Shown here: positions 17,578 through 27,206 of the stretch, in pieces
Layout: each line of letters begins with the position of its first letter
Position numbering within the stretch: position 1 is the first letter of the stretch
Assembly (NCBI RefSeq): GCF_007748115.1
Contig: NZ_CP036289.1
Span: forward strand, 1,922,001 to 1,986,000
Reading direction: 5' to 3'
DNA: 64,000 bases
Source: Bremerella volcania
GTDB taxonomy: Bacteria; Planctomycetota; Planctomycetia; Pirellulales; Pirellulaceae
Translations under genes and position numbers: made by a program
Notes under the pieces: generated by a model
What the model saw: only the letters and a program-made list of their open reading frames with translations
Told to the model about the DNA's origin: nothing
Databases searched by the model: none

Positions 17578-18096
17578 CTATTGTTGAATCTCAGGCGTTT
17601 CCGAGCTGGTCTTGGCATACGTGTGTAATTCGACCGGATCCGTTTCCGTCAGAATCTTGTGGGCGTGAACTAGCTCAAGCGGGTCTCCGTGGGCGATCAC
17701 TAACACATCACCCTCCTTCACTCGGTTCTGGTAGTGATGAATGTGTTCCTGATGCACCCCCCATCCTTTGAGCCCCGCGAGGAACGCACCTGCCGCGGCA
17801 CCTACAATACCACCACCGATGGGCCCAGCCAGGAATACCGCGCCGAGGCCCGAGACAACCGTCACCGCAACGCCTGCCAAGACCCCAAGGATCGCTCCCA
17901 AACCAGCTCCAATGGCAGCGTCACGCGCCGAGTCGTCGCCGAGCGCAATGTCTTCCATGACTTCGGGTTGTTCCTCCAGAGGTCTGGTCACCAGCGATAT
18001 CTGTTTAGCGGGGAAATCGCCTCGATCGAGGGTGTGAACCGCCTGCTGCCCTTTTTCTAAGCTTGCGTAAACCGCAACTACACATTCTTCACTCAT
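17578..18096 (-). CDS. General stress protein, YflT/GSP17M-like, with glycine-zipper membrane segment
   Basis: 172 aa. Residues 5-50 resemble the YflT heat-induced stress domain (VVAVYASLEKGQQAVHTLDR...ISLVTRP). Residues 60-115 form two glycine/alanine-rich hydrophobic helices (AAIGAGLGAILGVLAG..., GPIGGGIVGAAAGAFLAG). A C-terminal alpha/beta tail (GDVLVIAHGDPLELVHAHKIL) follows. Probably membrane-inserting or oligomeric. Function unknown beyond stress association. Confidence 0.7.
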   Translation of the reverse strand: MSEECVVAVYASLEKGQQAVHTLDRGDFPAKQISLVTRPLEEQPEVMEDIALGDDSARDAAIGAGLGAILGVLAGVAVTVVSGLGAVFLAGPIGGGIVGAAAGAFLAGLKGWGVHQEHIHHYQNRVKEGDVLVIAHGDPLELVHAHKILTETDPVELHTYAKTSSETPEIQQ

Positions 18097-18245
18097 GGCT
18101 ATTTCTCCCTCTTCTTAATCGCGGGGTGACTACTTTCCAGACCATGCAAATCCGACCTGTGTCTTCCAAATAAAGACAGGCAAACTTCATGCCATTGAAG
18201 AACGGATAACGCCATCCAGGTCACCGAGGACTCCCATGACACGGC

Positions 18246-18689
18246 TTATTCGCGAAATGTCTTCTGCAATAGCGGGCGATCGAGGCGAGCTTCTCGAACA
18301 AGCCGGACGTGCTTGTGACATTCGACGCAACTGGTCGTCATTTTGACGTAACCCAGCGTGGCGGCGTCCAGGTTCTTCTCTTTTGCCGCTTTGGTGACCG
18401 AATCCGCGGCGCGACGAAACTGCTCACTGTAGTGGAGATAATCCGGAGTTTCGAACACTTGCCACTCTTCTGCCCGGCTGATCAAGCTCATTTCCTGGGC
18501 GTGCTTGGCAATCATGTCGTAATCTTCCGTGGCCAATCCTTCCAGCACCTTTTGCGAGTGAAGAAGTTTGACACGCATGAACTCCTGGACATTTGGCTTA
18601 ATGTCATCGTCTTCCTGGCTTTGCACAGCTGACACCGTCCACGTCGCGAGCAAAACTGCACCTACGAGTAGCGTGAATAATTTCTTCAT
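18246..18689 (-). CDS. Exported class II-type cytochrome c
   Basis: 147 aa with a signal peptide (residues 1-24, ending VSAVQSQ). A mostly helical body carries one C-terminal heme motif, CVECH at 121-125, which is the layout of four-helix-bundle cytochromes c'. The axial Met or His of the distal side cannot be placed with confidence. Periplasmic electron transfer or gas binding is likely. Confidence 0.8.
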   Translation of the reverse strand: MKKLFTLLVGAVLLATWTVSAVQSQEDDDIKPNVQEFMRVKLLHSQKVLEGLATEDYDMIAKHAQEMSLISRAEEWQVFETPDYLHYSEQFRRAADSVTKAAKEKNLDAATLGYVKMTTSCVECHKHVRLVREARLDRPLLQKTFRE

Positions 18690-18777
18690 GGTTCATCCCT
18701 TTCCGGCGTCATTGATTGGTCGTGAAACAACTGTAGGACGGATTGCTAATCCGTCTTACCTGTGCGCGATCGACGGT

Positions 18778-19608
18778 TCAACGCAATGCGCCGGTGTCAA
18801 CTGGTTTGCCGTGGCTTGGCGACGGCTCATCCCATCGTGGTTTTCCATTGCCGTTTGGCGACGGGTTCAAAAACGTACTGGCCAGTTCCAGGGGCACGGG
18901 GAAGACCAACGTCGTGTTGTTTTCGGCGCCGACCTCGACCAGTGTTTGCAGAAAGCGCATCTGCATGGCCATGGGATGCCCTTCAATCGTCTCGGCAGCT
19001 TCGCGCAGTTTGGTGGCCGCCTGAGATTCGCCGTCGGCGTGGATCACCTTGGCCCTCCGCTCGCGCTCGGCTTCCGCCTGCTTGGCCATCGCCCGTTTCA
19101 TGTGTTCGGGCAGATCGACGAATTTTACTTCCACGAGCGAGACTTTCACGCCCCAAGGATCCGTGTGTTCATCGATGATTTCTTGGAGCCGTTGATTGAT
19201 CGTGTCGCGTTCCGCCAGCAGTTCGTCCAGCATTGCCTGGCCCAGTACGCTACGGAGCGTGGTCTGAGCAAGTTGGCTGGTCGCGAAGTGGAATTGTTCA
19301 ACCTCCAGGATTGCCCGCATCGGGTCGACGACTCGGTAATAGAGTACGGCGTTGACGCTCACAGAAACGTTATCGTGCGTGATTACGTCCTGGGAAGGCA
19401 CGTCGTGCACGATGACACGCAAACTGACGCGCACCATGCGGTCGATCGGCCAAAACACAAAGATCAGACCCGGCCCTTTCGGCTTAGACAACACTCGGCC
19501 GAGACGAAAGATCACTCCGCGTTCGTATTCGTTCAGGACGCGAATGCAACTCAGGAGATACAGTACGATGATCCCCACAACGATTCCGGTAACTTGAAGC
19601 GGTAACAT
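18778..19608 (-). CDS. Slipin/stomatin (SPFH domain) membrane protein
   Basis: 276 aa from ATG 19608 with TTAAGGAG upstream. One N-terminal membrane helix (residues 2-22), then an SPFH domain from [16 protein letters not shown] to [14 protein letters not shown], and a charged helix ([21 protein letters not shown]... split here) typical of stomatins. Lies 11 bp downstream of the NfeD serine protease on the same strand, the classic stomatin/NfeD pairing, where the protease can cleave the slipin. Confidence 0.92.
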   Translation of the reverse strand: MLPLQVTGIVVGIIVLYLLSCIRVLNEYERGVIFRLGRVLSKPKGPGLIFVFWPIDRMVRVSLRVIVHDVPSQDVITHDNVSVSVNAVLYYRVVDPMRAILEVEQFHFATSQLAQTTLRSVLGQAMLDELLAERDTINQRLQEIIDEHTDPWGVKVSLVEVKFVDLPEHMKRAMAKQAEAERERRAKVIHADGESQAATKLREAAETIEGHPMAMQMRFLQTLVEVGAENNTTLVFPVPLELASTFLNPSPNGNGKPRWDEPSPSHGKPVDTGALR

Positions 19609-19619
19609 AGTTAGACTCC

Positions 19620-21074
19620 TTAAGTGGATGGTGATTCTTCCGGTGTAATGTTCGAGGTGGCCGGCGGGCTGCCGTTTGCGCTCACGAGCAACGTCAACCC
19701 TTGGCACTCATCGATGCGGACGGTCTCGCCAGCTGCAACAGGGAAAGCGCTTCGGGCGTTCCACCATTCTCCGCGCACCCCCACCCGTCCACGAAAGTGG
19801 TCCCCCTCGGCTTGAAACTTGTCGCTCGCCTCTGCTGCCAAACCCTGCATGCTCTCGCTGCCGGTCTGTACGCGGCTGCGCTGGGCCTGAATGATCCGGC
19901 TGACCAGGAACCCCACGACCAGCGCCGTGGCCACCGCAATCGGAATCAGGACCGACAGTGAAACCCTCATGAAGCCTGTCGGCGAATCGACCAACATGGT
20001 TCCGCCCAAAATCAGGCAGACGATGCCACCAACGGCAAGAATGCCGTGACTGGCAAAGAATGGTTCCGCGGCGAAAAGAGCCAGCGCCACGACGATCAAG
20101 GCCAAACCGGCGTAGTTGATCGGCAAAACAGACAGGCCAAAGAACGCCAAGACCAGGCTGATCACTCCCAGTGTCCCGGAAACGCCCCAACCGGGACTGA
20201 ACAGTTCGTGCAAGATGCCATAAACGCCAAACATCATGAGCAGCAAGGCAACATTGGGATTGGAGATGACGCCAAGTAGCTTCTCGCCCCACCACTGTTC
20301 AACCGTGACAATCTCGGCGTCCGTTGTGCGAAGTTGCACGGTGTGCTCGTGAGCCGTACCAGCCCGCAGCGTGATCTCGCGGCCGTCGATCTGTTTCAGC
20401 AGGCTCGCGAGATCGGCAGCGATCAGATCCACGACTTGCTGCTCCGCCGCCTCGGAAGCAATGATCGACTCGCTCTTCTCGACGGCCCGCTCAGCCCACT
20501 CGGCGTTCCGATTCCGCAACTTCGCTAGCCCGCGGGCCCAGGCTTTGGTGTCGTTGACGATCTTCTCCTCCATAGGCGACGCAGCCGGAACCGTCTTGGA
20601 GGCGCCTTCGTCCTCTTTTTCACTCGGCTGCGGCATGGGATTTGGCGGCGTGATGGGCAAACCACCCATCTCGACAGGGTGTGCCGCGCCAATTCGCGTG
20701 CCGGGAGCCATCGCCGCCACGTGACTGGCCAGAGTGATAAACACTCCAGCCGAAGCCGCCCGAGCCGTGGAGGGCGAGACGTAAACAACAACGGGCACGG
20801 GACTGCCGACGATGTCCTTGACGATCCGCTGCGTGGAATCAAGCAATCCACCGGGTGTGTCGAGCTCGATCACGAGACACTGTGCGTTCGCCTCTTCCGC
20901 TTCGCGTAAGGCCCTTTCAATGAAATGGGCAACAACCGGCGTGATGGCTTCATTGTCCAAACGGACACGAACAACCACCGAACGGGCGGCGTTTGCGGAA
21001 GTCTGCGCCCGCGCCGTATCGGCTTCCGTAAAACACAGGGCAATGAGACTGAGTGTTACCAGCGCCGAACGCAT
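19620..21074 (-). CDS. nfeD: NfeD1b-type membrane serine protease (ClpP-class)
   Basis: 484 aa from ATG 21074 (AAGGAG upstream). Signal peptide (to about residue 25), then a ClpP/crotonase-like protease domain: [17 protein letters not shown], the nucleophile segment [13 protein letters not shown] and Lys in the [16 protein letters not shown] region. Next come four membrane helices (about 260-390) and a soluble OB-fold NfeD domain ending the protein. Works with the slipin in membrane quality control. An island operator lies 96 bp upstream of this start (21170). Confidence 0.9.
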   Translation of the reverse strand: MRSALVTLSLIALCFTEADTARAQTSANAARSVVVRVRLDNEAITPVVAHFIERALREAEEANAQCLVIELDTPGGLLDSTQRIVKDIVGSPVPVVVYVSPSTARAASAGVFITLASHVAAMAPGTRIGAAHPVEMGGLPITPPNPMPQPSEKEDEGASKTVPAASPMEEKIVNDTKAWARGLAKLRNRNAEWAERAVEKSESIIASEAAEQQVVDLIAADLASLLKQIDGREITLRAGTAHEHTVQLRTTDAEIVTVEQWWGEKLLGVISNPNVALLLMMFGVYGILHELFSPGWGVSGTLGVISLVLAFFGLSVLPINYAGLALIVVALALFAAEPFFASHGILAVGGIVCLILGGTMLVDSPTGFMRVSLSVLIPIAVATALVVGFLVSRIIQAQRSRVQTGSESMQGLAAEASDKFQAEGDHFRGRVGVRGEWWNARSAFPVAAGETVRIDECQGLTLLVSANGSPPATSNITPEESPST

Positions 21075-21169
21075 GTTCCGCTCCTTGATCACGACTATCC
21101 ACACCAGGGATACCGCAATTGTCTTCCTAGGCGGAGTTGCTGAGAATCGAATCCTTGACCAATTTCACT

Positions 21170-21184
21170 TGGCGGAATCCACCA
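21170..21184. promoter_or_regulatory. Inverted-repeat operator upstream of nfeD
   Basis: TGGCGGAATCCACCA, identical arms to the consensus. In the 568-bp divergent region 21075-21642. That region also encodes a possible small membrane peptide (ATG 21315, one hydrophobic helix), which is too weak to call. Confidence 0.7.
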
Positions 21185-21505
21185 TTGATGGAACAATTGC
21201 GGGACGCGCGGCACGGTCTTTGCGAGAAAATTTCCGGCGCTGCCGGAGTTCTATCTCTCGCCTGAATCCGCAAAAGGTATGTTCGCGCCGTCGAGGCAGC
21301 CTCGAATTACGACAATGTGCTACGAAAGTCCTGATCAATTACCGTATGGCTGCATTCTGGCGATCGCGTTGTACGGCAGCTTCGTTGCCATCATCGGACT
21401 CGGCCTTTTGTGGTGCATTTTTGAAAGTCAGAATCGCTCTTGTAGGCCTGCACCTCGAGTGTCAAAGAGCGGTCACCTGTTCGCTAAGTCGCGTTTTGCC
21501 TGGCA

Positions 21506-21520
21506 TAGTGGAAACCACCA
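21506..21520. promoter_or_regulatory. Inverted-repeat operator upstream of the PDZ protein
   Basis: TAGTGGAAACCACCA, one mismatch in the left arm, 123 bp before ATG 21643. Confidence 0.6.
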
Positions 21521-21642
21521 GTTCAAAATGCGTTATCTTCGCGATTTTCAGGTCGAGCTGCGAATCAGATAATGGCGGCTATGTTCGAGTTGAGCGGGCT
21601 CGTAAGTAATCTACCTGACGACAAAATAAGGAGTTGAAAGTC

Positions 21643-22452
21643 ATGAGAAAGCTACCATGGACGAGTCTGATGCTGTTTCTGGCAGTGACGGTCGTATCTT
21701 CGCAGACGGCCTTCGCCCAGGAACTGAAGAAACAAAGCGACGCCACGTCCCCCAAACAGGCACGCGCTGCCTACCTGGGCATCGCGGTCGAATCGCTGCA
21801 CCCGGCGCTAGTAACTCATTTGCCCAAAACACTAGTTGACGGTCAGGGCGTTCTCGTGGCCCAAGTCGTGCCGGATTCGCCAGCGGCGGAAGCCGGGCTC
21901 AAGTCGCACGACATCCTGGTCAGTTACGGCGACCAAAAGCTGTTCTCGCCCGAGCAGCTTGTGAAGCTCGTCCATGCCGACAGGGCCGGAAACAAGATAA
22001 AGGTGGGCATCGTCCGCGACGGCAAGTTGGAGTCGCACACACTGACACTCGGCACGCAGCCCGAACGGGTGGCTCAACGACCAGCCGCGCCGAGTCACTG
22101 GTGGCAGCGTTTGCCGCACATCCCTTGGCACCTGCGAGCGCCGGGCGAAAAAGAGAAACAGAAGGAAGACGCAGGCGACTGGACGAGCTTCGATTCACTC
22201 ACGCTTAGAAAACTTGACGACAACCACTATCGCGCGGAAATCGAATATCTGGCCAAGAACGGAAAGAAAGAACACCATAAATTTGAGGGCACGCGCGATG
22301 AGATCAAAGGCCAGATCAAAGCCGAGAAAGATCTGCCGGACAACGAAAAAGAGCATCTACTCCGTGGCTTGGACATGCACGAGCCCGTAATACCTGACTT
22401 CCGGTACGGACCGCCGTTTGATTGGGATCCCTTCCGCGACTTCGACTTTTGA
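21643..22452 (+). CDS. Exported PDZ-domain protein
   Basis: 269 aa from ATG 21643 with AAGGAG 9 nt upstream. Signal peptide (cleavage near TAFAQ, residue 25) and one PDZ domain at about 45-137 (AYLGIAVESL, VVPDSPAAEAGLKSHDILVSYG, IKVGIVRDGK). A Trp/Pro linker and a charged helical region that ends in the Asp/Phe-rich tail DWDPFRDFDF follow. No protease domain, so it is an adaptor or envelope stress protein rather than a DegP. Last regulated gene of the island. Confidence 0.8.
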   Translation: MRKLPWTSLMLFLAVTVVSSQTAFAQELKKQSDATSPKQARAAYLGIAVESLHPALVTHLPKTLVDGQGVLVAQVVPDSPAAEAGLKSHDILVSYGDQKLFSPEQLVKLVHADRAGNKIKVGIVRDGKLESHTLTLGTQPERVAQRPAAPSHWWQRLPHIPWHLRAPGEKEKQKEDAGDWTSFDSLTLRKLDDNHYRAEIEYLAKNGKKEHHKFEGTRDEIKGQIKAEKDLPDNEKEHLLRGLDMHEPVIPDFRYGPPFDWDPFRDFDF

Positions 22453-22952
22453 CCCAGTCGACGAGCGAGAATTCGCCGCACCGTCGTTACGATTTACTTT
22501 CTGGAGGTCGCCAACGGCGAGTTCAACCGTGACCCCGCCGAATACGTGCTGCAGAAACGATGATGGAGAACCGAGAACTTGAAGGTGGAATTTCCAAAGT
22601 CGTTCGACGATCGTGAGCTGCATCCCCACGCTTGGCGTGGCTCGAACACACCTAGCCAACCCGAGATGTCGCGCAAGCTTTGGGTAAAGTCGCATCTGCT
22701 TGCGGAGCGCGAGTTGGTTCTGACCGGTGTTCATCCTACCGGGCCGAAACGGGAGGTTTCTGCCTGCATAGCGGGCCGGAACGCTTCTTAACCCGAACGA
22801 GTCGACGCGACAGAGACAACCGAGAGTTTTGGCGTTTCGACCGCCCGATCCGTTACCCCGAGGCCAACGCCGGATGTCGCGCGCGACATGGAGAGACATC
22901 GCGGCGAGAGAACGTCCAACCGCAAACCGTTGCGAGTCCTGGCGTTTCCACG

Positions 22953-22985
22953 AAAAAAGCCGACGTGGTTAGCGTCGGCTTTGTC
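22953..22985. terminator. Rho-independent terminator-like hairpin
   Basis: 10-bp perfect stem AAAGCCGACG / CGTCGGCTTT (22956-22965 and 22973-22982), 7-nt loop, A-run before and T-rich after, so it can act in both directions. It sits in the gene-poor 1.2-kb stretch 22453-23658, which otherwise shows only the tRNA relic below and no convincing coding frame. Confidence 0.7.
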
Positions 22986-23029
22986 TCTTAACCCGCGAGT
23001 CGCGTGATTTCGCTACCGGCGGATTCAAG

Positions 23030-23098
23030 TGGAGCGGGCGGGATCCGAATCTGCGACTGCCGGGTTATGAGACACGGGACGCACTGGCCCGAGCCCGC
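23030..23098 (-). pseudogene. Decayed tRNA-Met-like sequence (3' half conserved, CCA encoded)
   Basis: Read on the minus strand, the 3' half matches a bacterial initiator-type tRNA-Met closely: anticodon loop CTCATAA (CAT), ACCCGGCAGTCG, T-loop-like GATTCGGATCC and a GCCCGC acceptor strand followed by TCCA. The acceptor can pair 5'-GCGGGC with GCCCGC. The D arm and the 5' anticodon strand do not fold properly, the T stem has mismatches, and the whole is only 69 nt. Best read as a tRNA 3' fragment of the kind left by integration at a tRNA gene. Confidence 0.45.
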
Positions 23099-23658
23099 AA
23101 GCCCGTCCCGGCATTCGCCGATTCTTCGGGCTACGTAACTGCTATCGGTCAGATCGACCGCAGTTCACAGTTGAGATACCGGCGGACCGGTGCCATCCGA
23201 TGGATGGCGCGATGTGAGGATGTTCAAGGGAGATCGGCACATTCCTGAATCTGGTCAGGTCGACAACACGTCGACAACACCGACGCAGGAAACAGCAGCG
23301 GGTGGAGTGCATTCGGTGAGGCACGCCGACGCACGGAAGACGTCTTGTTCCGCCGTCTGTTCCACCTGGCTTTCCCGAGCTCAGTCGACCTACTTTTGGG
23401 CGTTGGGGACTCTTTGTTTCCGATGGGCAACCACAGCCCAAAGCTAGAGGCCAATTCCAGGCCCGTAAGCGTGCATCGCTACATTTCTGTTGATGCGCGT
23501 CCAGTAGCCGGATGATAAAGTGCGACTGACGCCGGATAACGGTCACGCGAGACAATCGGGAAATCGTTGGCCAATCTCGCCGCTCAACCAAAGATTACAA
23601 ATCTCTCTCGGAACGGGAATCGACCGCCGCGGCCAAGAAGTGTGGCAAAGGGCGCCGG

Positions 23659-24945
23659 CTACGGTTCGACATAGATCTGGTGCCCCCAAGTCGTCGGTGA
23701 AGCGATTGCACCAATCAAACACCAGATCGTAGGTATCGCCGGCGGTTTTGTCGGTGCGATGCCCTCACCGTCAGTGAAGTAGACGATCACTTCGGGCCGA
23801 ACTTGTGCAAGTAGCGCCGGCTCGAACGGTGGCCGAAGATCCGTGCCGCCGCGCCCGTGGACTTCGGTCAACTCACCCCTGAAATGGTAAACCGATCGTA
23901 TCTCCGAGTCACACTCGACAATGGTGACGTCGCACTCCCGCGAAAGGCGACACAGCTCTCCGCCGATCTGCTCCAAAAGATCGAAGGTCATCGAAGCACT
24001 GGTATCGATCACCGCCATTACCTTATGCCTGACAATGGTCTGTGATTTACCAGGTACGATGCCGACCAAGTGAGGAAATCGTCGCGGCGCACGATGCAGA
24101 GCGGGGCGATATTCCATGGTCTTCGCGATCAACTGCCGAAGCATGTGAGTCCAGCTGACGATTCCAGGCCGCGAACGGATACTTTCTTTCTTATTCATTG
24201 ACGTTTTGCCGACAAGGATTTCCTCAATTTGGTCGCGGAGACAGTCGGACATGTCGTCCCAGTCGCGCTTACTTAAGGCTTCTCTTGCCTGACGAACGGC
24301 GTTTGCAATCACGAGTTTTCCTAAGTGGGGATTCTGGCGTGCGTTCTCCCAGATTTCGTGATTGTCGAGCGGCGACAGACTGATTTTGTCATCGGACGAC
24401 TCGATTTTCCGTTTAGCACTGGGGGTTTTCTGTCCCGATTGCACCAATTCTCGTCCGGTTTGTACCGTTTTCGGTGCTGAGCGTACCGGTTTTCGTCCGC
24501 TACGCGGAGAATTTTCCAGCAATCGGGCGTATCGCGTTGCGGTGTCTTCCAGTGGCGGCAATTCAGGAAACTGTTCCAGCTTGATCGGGTTGCCGGGCAG
24601 CGGTTCAACGATCCATTCGTTGACCGATACTTCTTCCGCAATGACGCGAGCTGACTGATCAGGAAACTCGTCGGGTTGTACAAGCAGATGACCAAAAAGC
24701 AGATGGTTGACTTCGTGGTGCAGCACACCGATCAATTCGTCAAAGTGACAGCGACAAACGAACTCAGGGGAATACCAGAACTGAAGCCGTGCGTCGCGGA
24801 TCGTTACGCCCATCGTTTCAACCTCTGGCACACAGACGAACTTCTCCGGCAACAGCAGATGGGCATGGAATGGGTACGACTTCGCCATCCTGCGGACCGC
24901 GATTTTCAATAGGCCGCTTGCATATTTCTCCAGGTTGGACTTCAT
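23659..24945 (-). CDS. VWA-like/putative metallopeptidase protein (DUF2201 type)
   Basis: 428 aa. The N-terminal half carries a zinc-peptidase motif, HEVNHLLFGH (His77, Glu78, His81, possibly His86). The middle (about 140-185) is a basic low-complexity linker. The C-terminal half is a von Willebrand A-like domain with MIDAS start VIDTSASM and a later TDGEG. This layout fits the DUF2201 family. The ATG overlaps the stop of the MoxR-like ATPase by 4 bp. MoxR ATPases and VWA proteins usually act together in remodelling or metal insertion; the substrate here is unknown. Confidence 0.8.
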   Translation of the reverse strand: MKSNLEKYASGLLKIAVRRMAKSYPFHAHLLLPEKFVCVPEVETMGVTIRDARLQFWYSPEFVCRCHFDELIGVLHHEVNHLLFGHLLVQPDEFPDQSARVIAEEVSVNEWIVEPLPGNPIKLEQFPELPPLEDTATRYARLLENSPRSGRKPVRSAPKTVQTGRELVQSGQKTPSAKRKIESSDDKISLSPLDNHEIWENARQNPHLGKLVIANAVRQAREALSKRDWDDMSDCLRDQIEEILVGKTSMNKKESIRSRPGIVSWTHMLRQLIAKTMEYRPALHRAPRRFPHLVGIVPGKSQTIVRHKVMAVIDTSASMTFDLLEQIGGELCRLSRECDVTIVECDSEIRSVYHFRGELTEVHGRGGTDLRPPFEPALLAQVRPEVIVYFTDGEGIAPTKPPAIPTIWCLIGAIASPTTWGHQIYVEP

Positions 24946-25961
24946 AATCGCGACTTCCGAGGCACTTTGAGTTCGTGAAAGCCGCGATCCTTCAGCCAGC
25001 CCCGCGCCAATCTGCGCAGATCCGGCGGCAAGTCGAACAGGAACTGCTCGACGTTCCGTTTCGCTTCTGGATCGTGGGCCACGGCTTCGTAATCCCGCTG
25101 CCGTTGGAGGTGCTTTTGCAAACTATCGAGCGAGGCCGAAACCAAGTCCAATCGTGTGTCATTGATCCAGTTCAAGAACTGGCCTCGATGTGTCAGGTAA
25201 TCTTCCGTGATTTCCTGCGGCTGAAGCGGTCGTGCCGCGTTTGTGCCGTAATACTCAAGGAAGGCCACCGCCCAGGTCTCGCCGACTACGCCGGCAAGCG
25301 CAACTGCCAGTGCATCGTCACCAGAGCGCAGTTCCTCCCAGCTCTTGAGAAGGTTGCTTGCGTACGTCCAAGCCCTCGGATTGGATTGGGGATCGTCAAA
25401 GACTCCTGGGCTCTGCTCAACGAAATCAACAATCTTGTCGTGAACATTCCCGGGATGCCGTGCCCAAGTGGCCCAGGCGGTTGAGTCTGGTTCGATGCGC
25501 ACCTGAACGAATCGCGACGTCAGAGCGTCGTCCAATTCATCGACGAGATACTGCTCGCCGTCATTGATTGCAGCGCACGGCAACCAGCCCGGCGGCAAGG
25601 CGTAGTCGTTTAGCCGCCGGTCGGTTAACAACTGCAAACACGGCACTTGGACGTATCGCGGGCAGCGATTGAGTTCTTCAATCACCAGCAGCCCCTCACC
25701 TTTGCACGGCAGAAACGACGGTGGGTGATATTCGGTACGGCCATCATCATTGATTCTGGGGATGCCGATCAGGTCGACTGGTTCCATCAACGACAAGTCG
25801 CGAACGATGATATCGATTCCTTGCCGTCGAGCCGCTTCCTCGAACAGGCTGCTCTTGCCGACGCCGTGTCGTCCCGCCAACAGCACCGGCTGATCTGCAT
25901 GGCGCGCCAACTCGATCATTTCAACAACGGAATCTCCTGCCGGTAACCTCATCATGGTCAC
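24942..25961 (-). CDS. MoxR-like AAA+ ATPase
   Basis: 339 aa. Walker A GRHGVGKSS near residue 30, PVDLIGIP (MoxR-typical after the pore loop), Walker B LLVIEELNRCP, a sensor-like segment and an arginine-finger region DALTSRFVQV. The C-terminal 130 residues are helical. Middle gene of a three-gene unit with 4-bp overlaps on both sides: RuvB-like ATPase, this ATPase, VWA metallopeptidase. Confidence 0.85.
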   Translation of the reverse strand: MTMMRLPAGDSVVEMIELARHADQPVLLAGRHGVGKSSLFEEAARRQGIDIIVRDLSLMEPVDLIGIPRINDDGRTEYHPPSFLPCKGEGLLVIEELNRCPRYVQVPCLQLLTDRRLNDYALPPGWLPCAAINDGEQYLVDELDDALTSRFVQVRIEPDSTAWATWARHPGNVHDKIVDFVEQSPGVFDDPQSNPRAWTYASNLLKSWEELRSGDDALAVALAGVVGETWAVAFLEYYGTNAARPLQPQEITEDYLTHRGQFLNWINDTRLDLVSASLDSLQKHLQRQRDYEAVAHDPEAKRNVEQFLFDLPPDLRRLARGWLKDRGFHELKVPRKSRL

Positions 25962-26911
25962 GCCTCCGATTCCGCATGGCCTGGCTCTCGAAGGCTGCTG
26001 ATGAGTGCAGCACCAGCCTCCTTGAGACCGCGCCCTTGTCGCGATGTTGGGTCGACGAGCCCCTGCTCAATCAGATAGGGTTCGACTTCCTGCCGGATGT
26101 TGGCCGTGTCGCAGCCGAGTTTGATGGCGAGTCGCTCGACGTTGCACTCGCAGTCCGGCAGGGCGGCCAGGTACCGCAGGTACATCCGCTGATGGGGCGT
26201 GAATCCGTGATCGTCAACGCCTTCGCTCGTCAGAAAATTCCGAACATGATCTTTGGTGATCGAACGGCCGTCCGGCCAGTAGTGTTTGAGGTTCTGCACT
26301 CGACGGACAATCACACGGGGCGATCCCTGCGCGACTTGTGCCAAGAGATTGGCGGCCTGAGGTGTCACACTGGCTTCACTCTGTTGAGCGACATGCTCAG
26401 CGATTGCCTTCAATTCTGCGGGCGTGTAGGGATCAAATTCTATCCGAGTCAATCGGCTCCGCAGTGCCTGTTTTACTCCGCCCGGTTCGTTGGTCGCCAA
26501 GATGAGCGTGAATTGGGCGATGCTTTCGTTCTCTGAGCGGCTAATGCCACGCTTGGTCTCGACAGGCACGCGCCATTCGTCCAGCGCGACGTAGAGAATC
26601 TGCTGGGCGTCTCGTGAAAGCGCATGGGCTTCATCGAGAAGTACGACATCGCCGTGACGAACATCGCGCAACACGGCACAGATCTCAGCGGGCTTCGTAT
26701 CGCCGCTGGCCAGCACACAGCGGAAGTTGCTTCCGTATTCCGCGGCGACAGCCTTGGCAATCGACGTTTTGCCAAAACCCGCTGCCCCGATCAGCAGCAG
26801 CGAGGTGCATGGGTCGGCACACTGTTTAGCACCACCGATCAGCCGCCGCAGATGCTCGACGACTCGCCGCTGGCCAATAAACTCGTGAAACCGCTTCTCC
26901 GGCCTTCCCAT
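25958..26911 (-). CDS. RuvB-like AAA+ ATPase
   Basis: 317 aa from ATG 26911. RuvB-type layout: FIGQRRVVEHL, Walker A GAAGFGKTS, Walker B VVLLDEAHAL, sensor 1 LILATNEP, arginine finger ALRSRLTRIEF, a small helical lid and a C-terminal winged helix (TPHQRMYLRYLAALPDCE...). Housekeeping RuvB sits with ruvA; here the neighbours are MoxR and VWA genes, so it is a specialised paralogue. No RuvA or RuvC nearby. A copy of the GCAGACATTGCA repeat lies 75 bp upstream; the 295-bp gap to jetD shows nothing else. Confidence 0.85.
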   Translation of the reverse strand: MGRPEKRFHEFIGQRRVVEHLRRLIGGAKQCADPCTSLLLIGAAGFGKTSIAKAVAAEYGSNFRCVLASGDTKPAEICAVLRDVRHGDVVLLDEAHALSRDAQQILYVALDEWRVPVETKRGISRSENESIAQFTLILATNEPGGVKQALRSRLTRIEFDPYTPAELKAIAEHVAQQSEASVTPQAANLLAQVAQGSPRVIVRRVQNLKHYWPDGRSITKDHVRNFLTSEGVDDHGFTPHQRMYLRYLAALPDCECNVERLAIKLGCDTANIRQEVEPYLIEQGLVDPTSRQGRGLKEAGAALISSLREPGHAESEA

Positions 26912-26985
26912 GTTTCGCTCGCCACATGTCGCTTTCTGCCAGAAATTCGTCCGGCACAACTGCGTGCCAACCGCTCATCAAGCAA

Positions 26986-27015
26986 GCAGACATTGCACAG
27001 GGCGAAGCGTCGAAA
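26986..27015. repeat. Dispersed element, copy 1 (GCAGACATTGCA-n11-GTCGAAA)
   Basis: GCAGACATTGCA at 26986-26997 and GTCGAAA at 27009-27015. The same two blocks with 11-12 nt between them recur at 49165 and 49671. Here it lies 75 bp upstream of the RuvB-like gene. Confidence 0.6.
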
Positions 27016-27206
27016 GATTCTCCCATTTATCGAGAAATGCGAGACGGTGCCCTCTTGAGGACTCAAGGTTGGACTGCGCAGCGCAGGCAGATAAAGATGC
27101 TGCAACGTGTTCATTCACAGCAGGTTACGACGCGCCGCAAGACCGTGTGTTGCCGAAGAATTAAGGAATTGTCCCAATTGTCCCCTGATCTCGCCTCTGG
27201 TCGAAT

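Noticed and set aside
1243-21520. Reading the inverted repeat as sigma-54 promoters (TGG... start)
   Set aside because: Sigma-54 sites need GG and GC elements 10 bp apart; the repeat is a symmetric 6-3-6 palindrome in both directions.
21315-21572. Small membrane protein between nfeD and the PDZ gene
   Set aside because: One hydrophobic stretch but no ribosome site, and the frame runs across an operator.
23030-23098. Functional tRNA-Met
   Set aside because: D arm and anticodon stem do not pair and the T stem has mismatches.
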